DNA of 62,591 bases from the NCBI GenBank assembly GCA_964497585.1, contig CAZCDS010000037.1, positions 1-62,591 of the forward strand, given 5' to 3'. Below, piece by piece: positions 8,139 to 17,721 of this stretch; the first letter of the stretch is position 1, and each line of letters begins with the position of its first letter. Origin of the DNA: CAZCDS01 sp964497585. Lineage in GTDB: Bacteria; Desulfobacterota; Desulfomonilia; Desulfomonilales; Desulfomonilaceae. The notes below the pieces were generated by a model that was not told the DNA's origin, made no database searches, and worked only from the letters and a program-made list of their open reading frames with translations. Made by a program: the position numbers and the translations under genes.

Positions 8139-11100
8139 TTACGGTGCCGAGCACTGACGCTTACTGGAAAGCAGCCGGACACGCTCTTCGTCCCGAAAGC
8201 ACGCGTCTGCGAACTCGCATCTGTGGCACTGCGACGGATCCCGGCTCCTCGGAAACTCGCCCCTGCGGATGCCTGTGTCGATATCACGGATCTGTTGCCG
8301 GATACCTTCCGGATCGGCCGCTGTCAGCTCCCAACTGCTTCGCTTACCGGCGGGCCGGAGTTCATCAGGAATGCCGTTGGTGAAGAGAATGACTTTCCTC
8401 GGATTGTCCTGTTTCCTTTTCAGCTCGAGGAAGCACGCGCCCACGTCCTGAACCTCCAGCCCGCAGACTCCTTCCATGACCGCGAGCAAGTAGACCTGCA
8501 ACTGGAGGTTCAAACCCTGCCTGACGCGTTTCAGAGTGGGAACGCCGCCCGTCTTGTAGTCGAATACCCATGCCGCGGGAGCCGAGTTCTCGAGCCCCGG
8601 ACGGTACAGGTCGATCCGATCGATTCTCCCGCGAATCCGGATCGATCCGCGGCGGTCGCTTGGTACCTCGAGGGGCGGTTTGTCGTCGAAACCGAAAGCA
8701 TGCTCCATGTACCATGGATAGAGCGGGAGATTCACGTCTGCTTCGTGATCCGCGAGCAACCGCAGGAGCCCGCGCTCGTCCAGGGGCATATCCGTACCCT
8801 GTTGCACGCGGTTGAGGAGATGCTCGTCGGACCGGATTTCTCTGCCGTACAGCCCTTTCGTAATTCTGTTCCGAACGGCCCAGGAGCCGATAAGATCAAG
8901 ACCCATCGAGTGGTGTTCGTAGAGGATTTTGTGAGCTGTCTCGTGCATTGATGCGATCGCTTCTATGCGGTTCCCCGGTGTCACCCTCCCCCGCCCCGCT
9001 GCGCACCACTGTTCGTAAAACGTGGCGAGAATGTGGTGTACCGCCGACCCGACCAGCACGGCTTCAGGCTCCTCGGGTATCTCCCTGATCGGTTCGAGCC
9101 CGAGAATTCTCTTGAAGAAAAAGGCGAGCCCGCAATCCTGGTACTCGTTGAGCATGGAGGTGGAATACGCGAAGGACTGGGCATCGAGCATTTCCCCAAT
9201 CGCGCGGAGCGTCGTACGGTCCCGGACTATCCCGTCGTACGGACCCGGTGCGTCGGGACGGGAGCGGAGCACAAGCTGGGCGAGCGCCCGCCGGACCTCG
9301 TGGTGTAAGTTTTTCTCCGATTCTTCAGAATGCACCGGGGTCCGGGCAAGAATGCCGGCGATCCGTTCCCAGTCCAGGGGCGTCCCTTCGCTCCAGGAGC
9401 GCCCCGCAGCCTGAAGAATCTCGTATCGACAGAGCGGACCGCTTTCTTCAGTGCCATCCTCAGCAAGCTCCAGTGCACCGCTGTGGAGCATATCCTCGAG
9501 AAACGGTGAGAGTTCCATCGGCTCGTCACCATCTGCAGCGGGATAGGAAAAGATGATCCTTTCGGAGTTCCCTATCGCTTGGCTGAAGATTAGTCGGCTC
9601 TCGTCGACCGCCTTACGGAATGATTCCGCGTCCGGTCCCTGAGGCAGCAGGAAGTTGTGGGTCGGCGTAAGAGGAAAGTCCTTCGACGTGAGGCCTGCAA
9701 GAAAAAGGACCGGACGAACCATGTTCCTGATTTCCAGCGTCTGGGAAATGCTGACGCCCGCCAGTTCTCCTGCCTCGTGAATCATCTCCCTTCGACAACG
9801 GTCGAGGAAGAGTTCACGGAAGGTCTCCGCAGTCGTGATGGTTTCTCCGGCCAGTTTCAGGTCATCGGCCATCTCCGAGAGAAGCGCCAGCGCTCGGTCA
9901 AAGCCCTTCACGTTCTTCTCAAGGATGATTCGGCCGCCTGCAGGGATATCCCTCTCCACCTCCAGAAGCGAACGCAGCAGGTTGGCGTTGACCTCGTATC
10001 GGTCGATCAAGTCTTCCACGCCCGTTACGAGTTCCTCGACGGGACGCGTCCCTGCGATCCGGTCAAATTCCCGGAATTCACGGTCGAGGAAACAGACCTG
10101 CCAAAGGGCCGCTCGAAAATGCCCCCGGACCCGTGCTTCCTGATCCGGGTCCTCGGACGCGTGCGCCTCAAGGATCAGGTCGTCGTAATAGCGGGTAAGA
10201 GGCACAAGCCAGTCTTCCTGGATATCCCGTCCGCCTCTCATCCCCGCCTCACGACAGATCCGGTCCACCGCCCAAATGTCCGCCGGGGGCATCCCCTCGG
10301 GGTCGTCCGGGCGCCAAGCGCCGACGGGCATGAGCTGTTCGATAAGACCCTGATGTCTCGTGCAGAAGTTTCCGAACTCCTCCTCTGCGTCGGCCTGGGG
10401 AATGGTAACGAGATCCACTGAGTAGAATCTGAAGAGCGCCTCGTGATCCCGCACGTTCGCGGCATCCAGGAGCGACGCGATGAGGCTCACTACGGGAATC
10501 GACGCAAGAGGAATGCCCCTCGTGATGTTGAACGGGATTCCGTACCGGGGGAAAAGCTCGATGAAGAGACGGTAGTACGAGTCTACCTGAGGCACGACAA
10601 CATGGAAATCCTCGGGTTTCAGGCGATTGCCGGGCCGGTCGGCAAAGAAGATTCGTTTGACGGTTCGCGCGATACCCTTAACTTCTTCGGTCCGATCGGC
10701 ATAGCGATGAAGCTCGCGCACCGTCGATCGTGCTCCGGGTTCGGCATCGCCTCCCGCGGCCGGAACCACGCTCATCGAACCGTTCCATCCAAGCCGCGTG
10801 AAGAATCGCTCACCGTGACTGAACGCCCGCAAATCCCCGGAGAGATCCTGCCAGGTCCGCTCTTTCAGCACGGCTGCCAGCTCCCCAGGGAGCGTCACGA
10901 CGACCTCCTTCTTCGCGAAACGTCGCGCGAGCGCTACCATGAAGTCCGCGTCGATCTTCTCCGGCGTGACGAATCCGTCCAGGACGAGGAGTTCCGCCCG
11001 GTCCGAAACGAGAGCGATTCCTTCTTCCAGGGCGTGGGCCGCGCGGATGGGGATCTCCACGGGATCGGCACGTCCGAGAGTTTTCAACGCGTCCTGGTAC

Positions 11101-11582
11101 CGCCTTGAGACGAGGTCCAGCGCCCGACCGATGGGAGCAAAGAGACCGGCCTCCGGGTCACGTGGAGAAAGTCCCCGACGGGTCAGGTAGTCGAGCGCCC
11201 GTGTCGCGTGCCTCGCGACTCCCATGGGCGTCCGAGTATCCCGGAACGCGAGCTCCTCCATACCATCCCCTGCAGCGCCCGCTTCCTCGAGAATTCGATG
11301 AATGATCAGGGCCTTCAGTTCCGGAGTAATCCACTGAAGAGACGGGCCGGGAAGCCCTTCCACGATCTCTTCGGCGAGTTCGGCAGGCGTGTAGAAGCCT
11401 CCCCGCCACGAGACCCGCCGCGCCCGAAGCAATGAAGCCATCTGCCGATTCTTCCGCAACGTCGGAGAAAGGTATAGGAGGCGGGGAACGCCATCCGCGC
11501 CGATCCGATCCTCGAGGAGCCCCACCACGTGCTCATCAAGCTCGGCGCGACTGGCACCCGAAATAAATTCAATCTCTCCCAT
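8139..11582 (-). CDS. AddB-like protein with C-terminal Fe-S PD-(D/E)XK nuclease
   Basis: The 1147-residue protein has UvrD/AddB-type helicase-like architecture and a C-terminal RecB-family nuclease. The C-terminal part shows GSAVHHILATFYEQW, GRIDRIDLY, AWVFDYKTGG (the D...DYK active site) and QLQVYLLA. A cysteine upstream of the nuclease (NEYQDCGLAFFF) and three at the end (CHRCEFADAC) would hold the 4Fe-4S staple of AddB nucleases. At the N-terminus, where AddB has a Walker A, the sequence is FISGASRAELDEHVVG, lacking GKT/S. Such proteins process double-strand breaks with AddA; no AddA gene is present here. Ten arginines and several acidic motifs fit DNA work. The start at 11582 is the family-like MGEIEFISG. 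Confidence 0.8.
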   Translation of the reverse strand: MGEIEFISGASRAELDEHVVGLLEDRIGADGVPRLLYLSPTLRKNRQMASLLRARRVSWRGGFYTPAELAEEIVEGLPGPSLQWITPELKALIIHRILEEAGAAGDGMEELAFRDTRTPMGVARHATRALDYLTRRGLSPRDPEAGLFAPIGRALDLVSRRYQDALKTLGRADPVEIPIRAAHALEEGIALVSDRAELLVLDGFVTPEKIDADFMVALARRFAKKEVVVTLPGELAAVLKERTWQDLSGDLRAFSHGERFFTRLGWNGSMSVVPAAGGDAEPGARSTVRELHRYADRTEEVKGIARTVKRIFFADRPGNRLKPEDFHVVVPQVDSYYRLFIELFPRYGIPFNITRGIPLASIPVVSLIASLLDAANVRDHEALFRFYSVDLVTIPQADAEEEFGNFCTRHQGLIEQLMPVGAWRPDDPEGMPPADIWAVDRICREAGMRGGRDIQEDWLVPLTRYYDDLILEAHASEDPDQEARVRGHFRAALWQVCFLDREFREFDRIAGTRPVEELVTGVEDLIDRYEVNANLLRSLLEVERDIPAGGRIILEKNVKGFDRALALLSEMADDLKLAGETITTAETFRELFLDRCRREMIHEAGELAGVSISQTLEIRNMVRPVLFLAGLTSKDFPLTPTHNFLLPQGPDAESFRKAVDESRLIFSQAIGNSERIIFSYPAADGDEPMELSPFLEDMLHSGALELAEDGTEESGPLCRYEILQAAGRSWSEGTPLDWERIAGILARTPVHSEESEKNLHHEVRRALAQLVLRSRPDAPGPYDGIVRDRTTLRAIGEMLDAQSFAYSTSMLNEYQDCGLAFFFKRILGLEPIREIPEEPEAVLVGSAVHHILATFYEQWCAAGRGRVTPGNRIEAIASMHETAHKILYEHHSMGLDLIGSWAVRNRITKGLYGREIRSDEHLLNRVQQGTDMPLDERGLLRLLADHEADVNLPLYPWYMEHAFGFDDKPPLEVPSDRRGSIRIRGRIDRIDLYRPGLENSAPAAWVFDYKTGGVPTLKRVRQGLNLQLQVYLLAVMEGVCGLEVQDVGACFLELKRKQDNPRKVILFTNGIPDELRPAGKRSSWELTAADPEGIRQQIRDIDTGIRRGEFPRSRDPSQCHRCEFADACFRDEERVRLLSSKRQCSAP

Positions 11583-12064
11583 GATGAATCTTCCCTTGTG
11601 GCGCAGTGCCGCGGCCACTGCTCCCTCCTATACTGAAGAGGGGCGACAACCCTGTCAAGAAGTGCCATGCAAATGGTCAACGAGAGGGGAAACACCTCTA
11701 CCCAAACGAATCCCGATACGGAAACTATTTGGCCGGCGCAGGGCGGTAACGGTCCCATTCGAAGATTTTGGCTGGCGGAGTCTTCGCTCGACGCTCCAAC
11801 GACAGGAGGGACGATTGAACGATCATAGGGTCAGCATCCTGCCGGTGCGTGCGGAGATGAGTGAGATGCCGGTTCCGACAAGAGATTCGTGAGGGAGAAT
11901 AACGGATTAGCCGGGGAAGTGCTGCCGGCAGGGTATGGAAAGAAACATCGTGCCGTGTCCCGAGCCGATGCACCATCTTGGTTAGGACCGGCAAGATGCC
12001 GGTCCAACCTTTCATTGGAGACCGACCGTGTCTCTGGTGTCACGCGCGGGCAAGCCCGGACGGC
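11583..12064. other. Intergenic region with a perfect 8-bp hairpin
   Basis: Open frames in this 480-bp stretch look non-coding. At 11985-12005, GGACCGGC and GCCGGTCC flank a 5-nt loop. A similar half-site (CCTGCCGG, GCCGGTTCC) occurs around 11838-11875, so these may be remnants of a palindromic REP-like element. It could also terminate the outer-membrane-protein gene, which ends at 12065. Confidence 0.45.
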
Positions 12065-13051
12065 TCACCAGCCGGGGAGCCCGAACTCCATGGAAAAGCT
12101 GCCGCCAAGGGTCCAGCTTGTCTTGCGATAGTTGAAATCCGAGGGGTCCTGACTGAAGTAATTCGCTCCTCCGAGATTGACAAAGCTCTCCGATTCAGCC
12201 ACGCTGGTTGTCGCCTCCAGCAGATTCCACCTGAGGAATAGTCCCAGGGTTCCCGTGCCAACCACGTTCATGGAGTACTCGGCAAAGAACTCCAGGAAGT
12301 TGCCGGAATCGAACGAACCAGCGAACGCGCTGCCCCCGAGCGCCGTCACGACAGTCGGGAAGACGAAAACGTCCCAGGCGGGGAGGACGCTCTGCTGCTT
12401 CAGCTCGCCGAACACCAGGGGAAAGCCGATCAATCGAACCGTGAGGCTGTTCTCCGGAGAGGCATGCTGATACTGAAGCCCCACATAGGGGATCAGCGCG
12501 TTGAACTTAAAGTTGACAAATCCGTCGGGCAGGTCTACAGAGACTCGGCCCGCACCAAGAGTGGCATTAAACGGCGAGCGCTCGGTGCCGAATTTGGTAT
12601 TCATATGATCCCAGCGAAATCCCCCGATCACCTTGAAGGGGCTCCCCACGTCGTAGGAACCGCTTAGATCCAGCAACCACCACTCCACGTCCATACCGTA
12701 TGCTGAAAGATCCGGCTCCGAGTCCAAGGGATCGGGAGGCATCGACGAAGCATGTCCCACAGAGCCCCCCGGAAAAAGCAGCCCGCCTGTAAGAGCCACC
12801 CCCGCGTACTCGGTGGGATGCACGCCGAGTACCAGCTTAAGCCACGCCCCGCGCAGGGGAGTCTTGGCTGTTTGATGCCCGTCGTGAGAGTTCAGTGCGG
12901 TGAAAAAACCCTCGTAGTGATCAAGGTACCCGAGCCTGAAGGTCGGTGTCAGAGCAATTCCGGGTGATGGTCCGGGAAATTGCGCGGAAGCGGACGACGG
13001 ATTCGAGCAGAAAAGGACGCAGAAAGCAGCAAGGCAAACAACCGCCCGCAT
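12065..13051 (-). CDS. Probable outer-membrane beta-barrel protein
   Basis: A 328-residue protein with signal peptide MRAVVCLAAFCVLFCS...ASAQ, followed by alternating hydrophobic/polar strands, many Gly/Tyr/Trp/Phe residues, and strand pairs such as FKVIGGFRWDHMNTKFG and LGLFLRWNLLEATTS. This is the pattern of an outer-membrane barrel of about 12-14 strands (inference). The last residue is Trp rather than the usual Phe. The start at 13051 has a G-rich ribosome site and the best signal peptide. No specific family is recognised; a role as porin or structural barrel is likely. Confidence 0.65.
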   Translation of the reverse strand: MRAVVCLAAFCVLFCSNPSSASAQFPGPSPGIALTPTFRLGYLDHYEGFFTALNSHDGHQTAKTPLRGAWLKLVLGVHPTEYAGVALTGGLLFPGGSVGHASSMPPDPLDSEPDLSAYGMDVEWWLLDLSGSYDVGSPFKVIGGFRWDHMNTKFGTERSPFNATLGAGRVSVDLPDGFVNFKFNALIPYVGLQYQHASPENSLTVRLIGFPLVFGELKQQSVLPAWDVFVFPTVVTALGGSAFAGSFDSGNFLEFFAEYSMNVVGTGTLGLFLRWNLLEATTSVAESESFVNLGGANYFSQDPSDFNYRKTSWTLGGSFSMEFGLPGW

Positions 13052-13380
13052 AATCCATACCCCCTTCCCCCCGCATAAGAACATCACACTTCCGGTTCTT
13101 TCACATCTCCTCTCCTGCGGATGCAAAAGTACCGACTACCGAACGATCCTATCAAACAATCATGGGCTGCGACCGCACTATGGCATTTCGGACAGGACCA
13201 GTCAACTCTGCGAAGGAGTTTTCGATCTGAAAAGTGTCGGTGCAATTAGCAGGTGTTCCGTGGCAATCGGACGCACTCCTGGACAAGCAAGTCCCGAGTC
13301 CCGTGGGGCACACTATGCCCTCACGCAAGTTGTTTTGGCCGGGGGGCAAAATATCGGCCGCCGATGCCTTGTAGGCGGGC

Positions 13381-13400
13381 GGCGGGCAGGGACGCCCGCC
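13381..13400 (-). terminator. Hairpin downstream of glnA
   Basis: GGCGGGC and GCCCGCC (7 bp, perfect) flank a 6-nt loop, 39 bp after the glnA stop. No T-run follows on the minus strand, so if it terminates the nitrogen operon it may need Rho. The rest of 13052-13380 shows no gene. Confidence 0.45.
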
Positions 13401-13438
13401 TCACAGGGAGGTGAGGCAGGCATCCGGACGAGGGTCGC

Positions 13439-14851
13439 CTAGCAATCGAAATAGAGTGCAAACTCGTAGGGGTGAGGACGCATACGGACCGGGTTCAGCT
13501 CATTCTCCGTCTTGTACTCCAGCCACATATCGATCGCGTCCTGGGTGAAAACGTCACCTTTGAGCAGAAACTCGTGGTCCTCTTCGAGTGCTTTCAATGC
13601 CTCCCCGAGGCTGCCCGGGGTGACGGGAACGTCTGCCAGTTCCTCCGGAGAGAGCGCATAGATGTCTTTGTCCAAGGGCTCGCCAGGATCCATCTTGTTC
13701 TCTATCCCGTCCAACGCAGCCATGAGCTGGGCACTGAACGCGAGGTACCCGTTGCACGAGGGATCCGGAGTCCGGTACTCGAGCCGCTTGGTCTTCGGTG
13801 AGGGGCTGTACATGGGGATGCGCACCGCGGCAGACCGGTTCCTGGAGGAATAGGCGAGGTTCACCGGAGCCTCGAAACCCGGAACGAGCCTCGTGTACGA
13901 GTTCGTGGTGGGATTGGCCAGGGCACAGAGAGCCGGAGCGTGCTTGAGAATGCCGCCCACGGCCCAGAGAGCCTCCTGGGAGAGCCCCGCGTACTTATCG
14001 CCGGCAAAGACAGGGTTGCCGTCCTTCCAAATACTCATGTGGGTGTGCATACCCGAACCGTTGTCGTCGTACACCGGTTTGGGCATGAATGTTACGGTTT
14101 TGCTGTGCCTCTTCGCGACATTCTTCAAGATGTACTTGAACCACATGAGGTTGTCGCCCATGGTGACGAGGGGAGCAAACCGCATGTCGATCTCGCCCTG
14201 GCCTGCAGTGGCAACCTCGTGGTGCTGCGCCTCCACCAGGATTCCGAGGCTTTCCATAATGAGCACGACTTCGGTCCGGATGTCCTGCTGGGAGTCGCTG
14301 GGTGAGACGGGGAAGTAGCCCTCTTTGTGCCGAGGCTTGTACCCCAGGTTCGGATTCTCTTCTCTCCCCGTGTTCCACCACCCCTCAATCGAGTCGACCT
14401 GATGAAAGCTCCTGTTGTGGGAATAGCTGTAGCGGACGTCGTCAAAGATGAAGAATTCCGCTTCAGGACCGAAGTACGCGGTGTCGCCGGTCTTGGTGTA
14501 CTTCAGGTAGGCCTCCGCTTTCTGGGCTATGTTGCGGGGATCTCTGCTGTATCGCTCCTTGGTGATCGGATCGACGATATTGCAGATCAACGAGAGTGTG
14601 GGCTCGGCCATGAAGGGATCCATGACCGCTGTGTCCGGGTCGGGGACAACCAGCATGTCCGACGCATGAATGGGCTGCCAGCCCCGGATCGAGGATCCGT
14701 CAAATCCGAAGCCGTCCTCGAAGGAATCCTCTTCCAGCTCGTGGAGAGGAACGCTGAAGTGCTGCCACATGCCCGGAAAATCCATGAACTTCAGATCGAC
14801 CATCTTGGCGTTGTTCTTGTTGGCAAATTCGATTACTTCTTTCGGTTCCAT
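13439..14851 (-). CDS. glnA: Glutamine synthetase type I (GSI-beta)
   Basis: The 470-residue enzyme makes glutamine from glutamate, ammonium and ATP. Visible landmarks are DGSSIRGWQ near residue 55, the EAEFFIFD and GQGEIDMRF metal-binding strands, NGSGMHTHMSIWKDG, and NRSAAVRIP. DKDIYALSPEE carries the tyrosine that GlnE adenylylates in GSI-beta, so activity can be switched covalently. AAGGAG 7 nt before ATG 14851 fixes the start. It ends a minus-strand series amtB-glnK-amtB-glnK-glnA, with 150 bp to glnK; I see no sigma-54 site in that gap, so it may be read through from the amtB promoter or have its own weak one. Confidence 0.97.
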   Translation of the reverse strand: MEPKEVIEFANKNNAKMVDLKFMDFPGMWQHFSVPLHELEEDSFEDGFGFDGSSIRGWQPIHASDMLVVPDPDTAVMDPFMAEPTLSLICNIVDPITKERYSRDPRNIAQKAEAYLKYTKTGDTAYFGPEAEFFIFDDVRYSYSHNRSFHQVDSIEGWWNTGREENPNLGYKPRHKEGYFPVSPSDSQQDIRTEVVLIMESLGILVEAQHHEVATAGQGEIDMRFAPLVTMGDNLMWFKYILKNVAKRHSKTVTFMPKPVYDDNGSGMHTHMSIWKDGNPVFAGDKYAGLSQEALWAVGGILKHAPALCALANPTTNSYTRLVPGFEAPVNLAYSSRNRSAAVRIPMYSPSPKTKRLEYRTPDPSCNGYLAFSAQLMAALDGIENKMDPGEPLDKDIYALSPEELADVPVTPGSLGEALKALEEDHEFLLKGDVFTQDAIDMWLEYKTENELNPVRMRPHPYEFALYFDC

Positions 14852-15001
14852 ACGTTGCTCCTTTTGCATAAAGATGCTTTCGCGGGTGACCTCGCGGGCA
14901 AGGCGACCTCATGATTCTGGCCGAATTTCCGATTTCGAAAGGAACGTGAGTACCTGGACCTGTCGACCCATTAACACAGTGCGTCGTTTTGCTGGGACTT
15001 G

Positions 15002-15340
15002 CTACAGTGCGTCCCTGTCTCGTTCACCAGTGCGGATGCGAACCGCGGTTTCAACATCCGAAACGAAAATCTTGCCGTCGCCGATGCTCCCGGTTCTCGC
15101 CGCGGCGATGACCTTCTCCACAACCTCGTCCAGGATATCCGCGGGAACGACCATTTCCACCTTGATCTTGGGCAGCAGGTCCACGAGGTACTCAGCTCCT
15201 CTGTAGATCTCCTTATGTCCTTTTTGCCGACCGAAGCCTTTGACCTCGGTGACCGTCATCCCTTGTACACCCACTGAACCAAGCGCCTCCTTGACGTCGT
15301 CGAGTTTGAACGGCTTAATTATCACATCTATCTTCTTCAT
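15002..15340 (-). CDS. glnK: PII nitrogen regulatory protein, first copy
   Basis: The 112-residue PII protein senses 2-oxoglutarate, ATP/ADP and nitrogen state, and controls AmtB and regulators. It has the T-loop KGFGRQKGHKEIYRGAEY with the uridylylatable tyrosine, and the C-terminal GDGKIFV and RIRTGE signatures. It lies 76 bp after amtB, the standard glnK-amtB pairing. It is nearly identical over the first ~75 residues to the second copy at 17284-17622; the two differ mainly in the segment PADILDEVVEKV versus VTNIVDQVIDKV. Confidence 0.95.
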   Translation of the reverse strand: MKKIDVIIKPFKLDDVKEALGSVGVQGMTVTEVKGFGRQKGHKEIYRGAEYLVDLLPKIKVEMVVPADILDEVVEKVIAAARTGSIGDGKIFVSDVETAVRIRTGERDRDAL

Positions 15341-15416
15341 CCGTATCCCCTTCCACTGTGTGCTCATTCATCTCCGGGACAGTGAGTCGGCGGCCGAGCC
15401 GACCGCACCGACCTGC

Positions 15417-16628
15417 CTACAGATTGTATCCTGCCTCACCATGGGCGGTCGTGTCTACTCCAACTTCTTCTTCTTCGCCACTTACCCGCAACCCCGTGAT
15501 AGCCTTGACTACGTACAGGATTGCCACTGTCACGATGAAGCAATAGACGATCGTCGCGAGCACTCCGACGATCTGTGCCTTGAGAAGCGAGGCGCCACCG
15601 AAAAAGAGACCATTTGCCCCACCCTTGTTAATCACCACCGACGCGAAGAGCCCTACGCAGATAGTTCCCCAGGCGCCTCCGACGCCATGGATTCCCACCA
15701 CGTCCAGCGAGTCGTCGTACCCGAACCCGTCCTTTGCCAGGACAGCCAGATAACAGATCACTCCCGCGACTCCGCCGATGATCAGGGCCGTCCCCACGCC
15801 CACGAATCCGCAGGCCGGAGTGATCGACCCCAACCCTGCAATCACACCCGACGCGAGGCCGAGGGTGGTCGGCTTTCCCTTGAGCGCCCATTCGGCAAGT
15901 ACCCAGGTGAGGGCCCCGGTAGCCGCAGCCACATGGGTGACGAGAAACGCGTTTGCCGCCACCCCGTCCGCGGCCAACTCACTGCCCGCGTTGAATCCGA
16001 ACCACCCGAACCAAAGAAGCCCCACGCCGAGAAGGGTGAACGGCAGATTATGCGGGATAAAGGGCCGTGTCCCGTAGCCCTGACGCTTGCCTATCACGAT
16101 CGCCGCGGCCAGCGCCGCGACTCCACAATTGAGGTGGACCACCAAACCACCGGCGAAATCCAGCACTCCCAGCTTTGCCAACCATCCTCCACCCCAGACC
16201 CAATGACAGATGGGCGCATACACAAACGTGATCCACAGAACCATGAAAAGAATGAATGAGCTGAATTTCATCCGCTCGGCAAACGCACCCGCGATGAGCG
16301 CGGGAGTGATGATCACGAACATCCCCTGAAAGGTCAGGAATACCGTGTGTGGTATGGTTTGCCCCGCCCGGGGCGCGACACCTACGCCACTTGCCAGGAA
16401 ATGGTTCAGCCCTCCTATGAATCCGCCTATGTCGTTTCCGAAGGAAAGACTGTACCCGTACACCACCCAGATCACCGTCGCCATCCCCATGAGAAAAAGA
16501 CTGTGCATCATGGTCGACAGCACGTTCTTGGACCGGGTAAGACCCCCGTAGAAAATCGCCAGGCCCGGCGTCATAAGCAGCACCAGAGCCGAAGACACCA
16601 TCACAAATGCCGTATCCGCGGCACTCAT
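15417..16628 (-). CDS. amtB: Ammonium transporter, first copy
   Basis: A 403-residue integral membrane protein with eleven predicted helices, conducting ammonium/ammonia across the cytoplasmic membrane. The pore twin histidines lie in GGLVVHLNCG and VVGIHGVGGAWG, and the family signature DFAGGLVVH is present. GGAGGAGGTGCGG precedes ATG 16628. A sigma-54 promoter (16884-16898) and an operator-like palindrome (16996-17013) lie upstream, giving a ~240-nt leader that contains a GGGAGC/GCTCCC hairpin near 16781-16795. It is followed by its glnK partner and glnA. Confidence 0.96.
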   Translation of the reverse strand: MSAADTAFVMVSSALVLLMTPGLAIFYGGLTRSKNVLSTMMHSLFLMGMATVIWVVYGYSLSFGNDIGGFIGGLNHFLASGVGVAPRAGQTIPHTVFLTFQGMFVIITPALIAGAFAERMKFSSFILFMVLWITFVYAPICHWVWGGGWLAKLGVLDFAGGLVVHLNCGVAALAAAIVIGKRQGYGTRPFIPHNLPFTLLGVGLLWFGWFGFNAGSELAADGVAANAFLVTHVAAATGALTWVLAEWALKGKPTTLGLASGVIAGLGSITPACGFVGVGTALIIGGVAGVICYLAVLAKDGFGYDDSLDVVGIHGVGGAWGTICVGLFASVVINKGGANGLFFGGASLLKAQIVGVLATIVYCFIVTVAILYVVKAITGLRVSGEEEEVGVDTTAHGEAGYNL

Positions 16629-16883
16629 CCGCACCTCCTCCGCATGGCCGCGTTGATGGCATCCCTGCGTCGTGCCGCGCGGCCTGACCATACAACCGTC
16701 CGCAGGCTCGTCTGAATCAGGGCGAGCTTTCCACACGAAGCAGAGACCGCGGCCTCAGGTTGTCTATGAAAAAATGGAACGGGAGCCTGGCTCCCTTCCG
16801 ACATGCCCCATCCTGCCCGAGCCGACCATGCCGTTCCTCCGAAGAGCGTTCCCGCTGGTTGGCTCGGTTCCTGGCGAGAAGAG

Positions 16884-16898
16884 GCAAGAGATATGCCA
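16884..16898 (-). promoter_or_regulatory. Sigma-54 (-24/-12) promoter for amtB-glnK-glnA
   Basis: The minus strand reads TGGCATA-TCTC-TTGC, matching the consensus TGGCACG-N4-TTGC with the invariant GG and GC correctly spaced. It lies about 256 bp upstream of the amtB start and 98 bp from a copy of the TCCTAC-N6-GTAG palindrome, a normal enhancer distance. Confidence 0.8.
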
Positions 16899-16995
16899 CA
16901 TCTGCTCCGGTACTGCTCGACATGGATAACATAGTGAGATAGTGATGGTAATTCTCCGTACCGATCCGTCGGATTCCGTTTCTTTCTGATCGGTA

Positions 16996-17013
16996 TCCTA
17001 CGGTTTCGTAGCT
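16996..17013 (-). promoter_or_regulatory. Candidate activator-binding palindrome, amtB copy
   Basis: TCCTAC-GGTTTC-GTAGCT (about these coordinates, +/-1) matches two further palindromes in the nitrogen block (19294, 20928). It sits about 98 bp upstream of the sigma-54 promoter, where an enhancer-binding protein site is expected. One arm base is mismatched compared with the perfect copy at 20928. Confidence 0.65.
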
Positions 17014-17283
17014 CTTTCGCTCAAAAGGGTACCGAATGGTAGGTAATCGATGGGGCTCCAGCCTCCTGTTCCTCCGGAACCAAGCTCGACTGTCGTGATT
17101 CTGGTAAAGAAATGCGCAGTGGACATTACATCCGGAGAATCCGGAAATGCGTCCTCAAGGCAGGACGAGTACCGGTGGGATCACAGAACAGCGCTCATGT
17201 CGCAAAAAGGGAGGGAATTGTGCCGGGGACACCCTTCGAGCACAAAGCGTGCCCCCATTCGGCTCTTCCGGAACTGTTTCGCT

Positions 17284-17622
17284 TCAGATGGCATCCGCGT
17301 CTCTTTCGCCGGTCCGAATCCGCACCACCGTTTCGACGGGCGTGACGAAGATCTTTCCGTCGCCGATGGTTCCCGTTCGCGCGGCTGCCAAAACCTTGTC
17401 GATCACCTGGTCGACGATGTTGGTTACCACCACCATCTCAACTTTGATTTTCGGGAGCAGATCCACGAGGTACTCCGCTCCGCGGTAGATTTCCTTATGA
17501 CCCTTCTGTCGCCCGAAGCCCTTGACTTCCGTTACGGTCATTCCCTGGACTCCAACGCTCCCGAGGGCCTCCTTAACTTCATCAAGTTTGAACGGTTTTA
17601 TGATCACTTCGATTTTTTTCAT
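17284..17622 (-). CDS. glnK: PII nitrogen regulatory protein, second copy
   Basis: A 112-residue PII protein starting MKKIEVIIKPFKLDEVKEAL, with the same T-loop and uridylylation tyrosine (KEIYRGAEY) as the other copy. It lies 99 bp downstream of the second amtB. GAGGG precedes the ATG. About 650 bp separate its stop from the next gene, and that gap holds the sigma-54 promoter for the other amtB, so the two amtB-glnK pairs can be separately controlled. Different loop and C-terminal residues may give the two PII proteins different partners. Confidence 0.95.
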   Translation of the reverse strand: MKKIEVIIKPFKLDEVKEALGSVGVQGMTVTEVKGFGRQKGHKEIYRGAEYLVDLLPKIKVEMVVVTNIVDQVIDKVLAAARTGTIGDGKIFVTPVETVVRIRTGERDADAI

Positions 17623-17721
17623 TCCGGTTCCCTCTCGACTATCCGGCTGTAGCATCACCGCTCTCTTCTCCGGCCGCGCGCACTTTCGTCAGTGCAGGCC
17701 AGATCCGAAATCGAGCGCACA

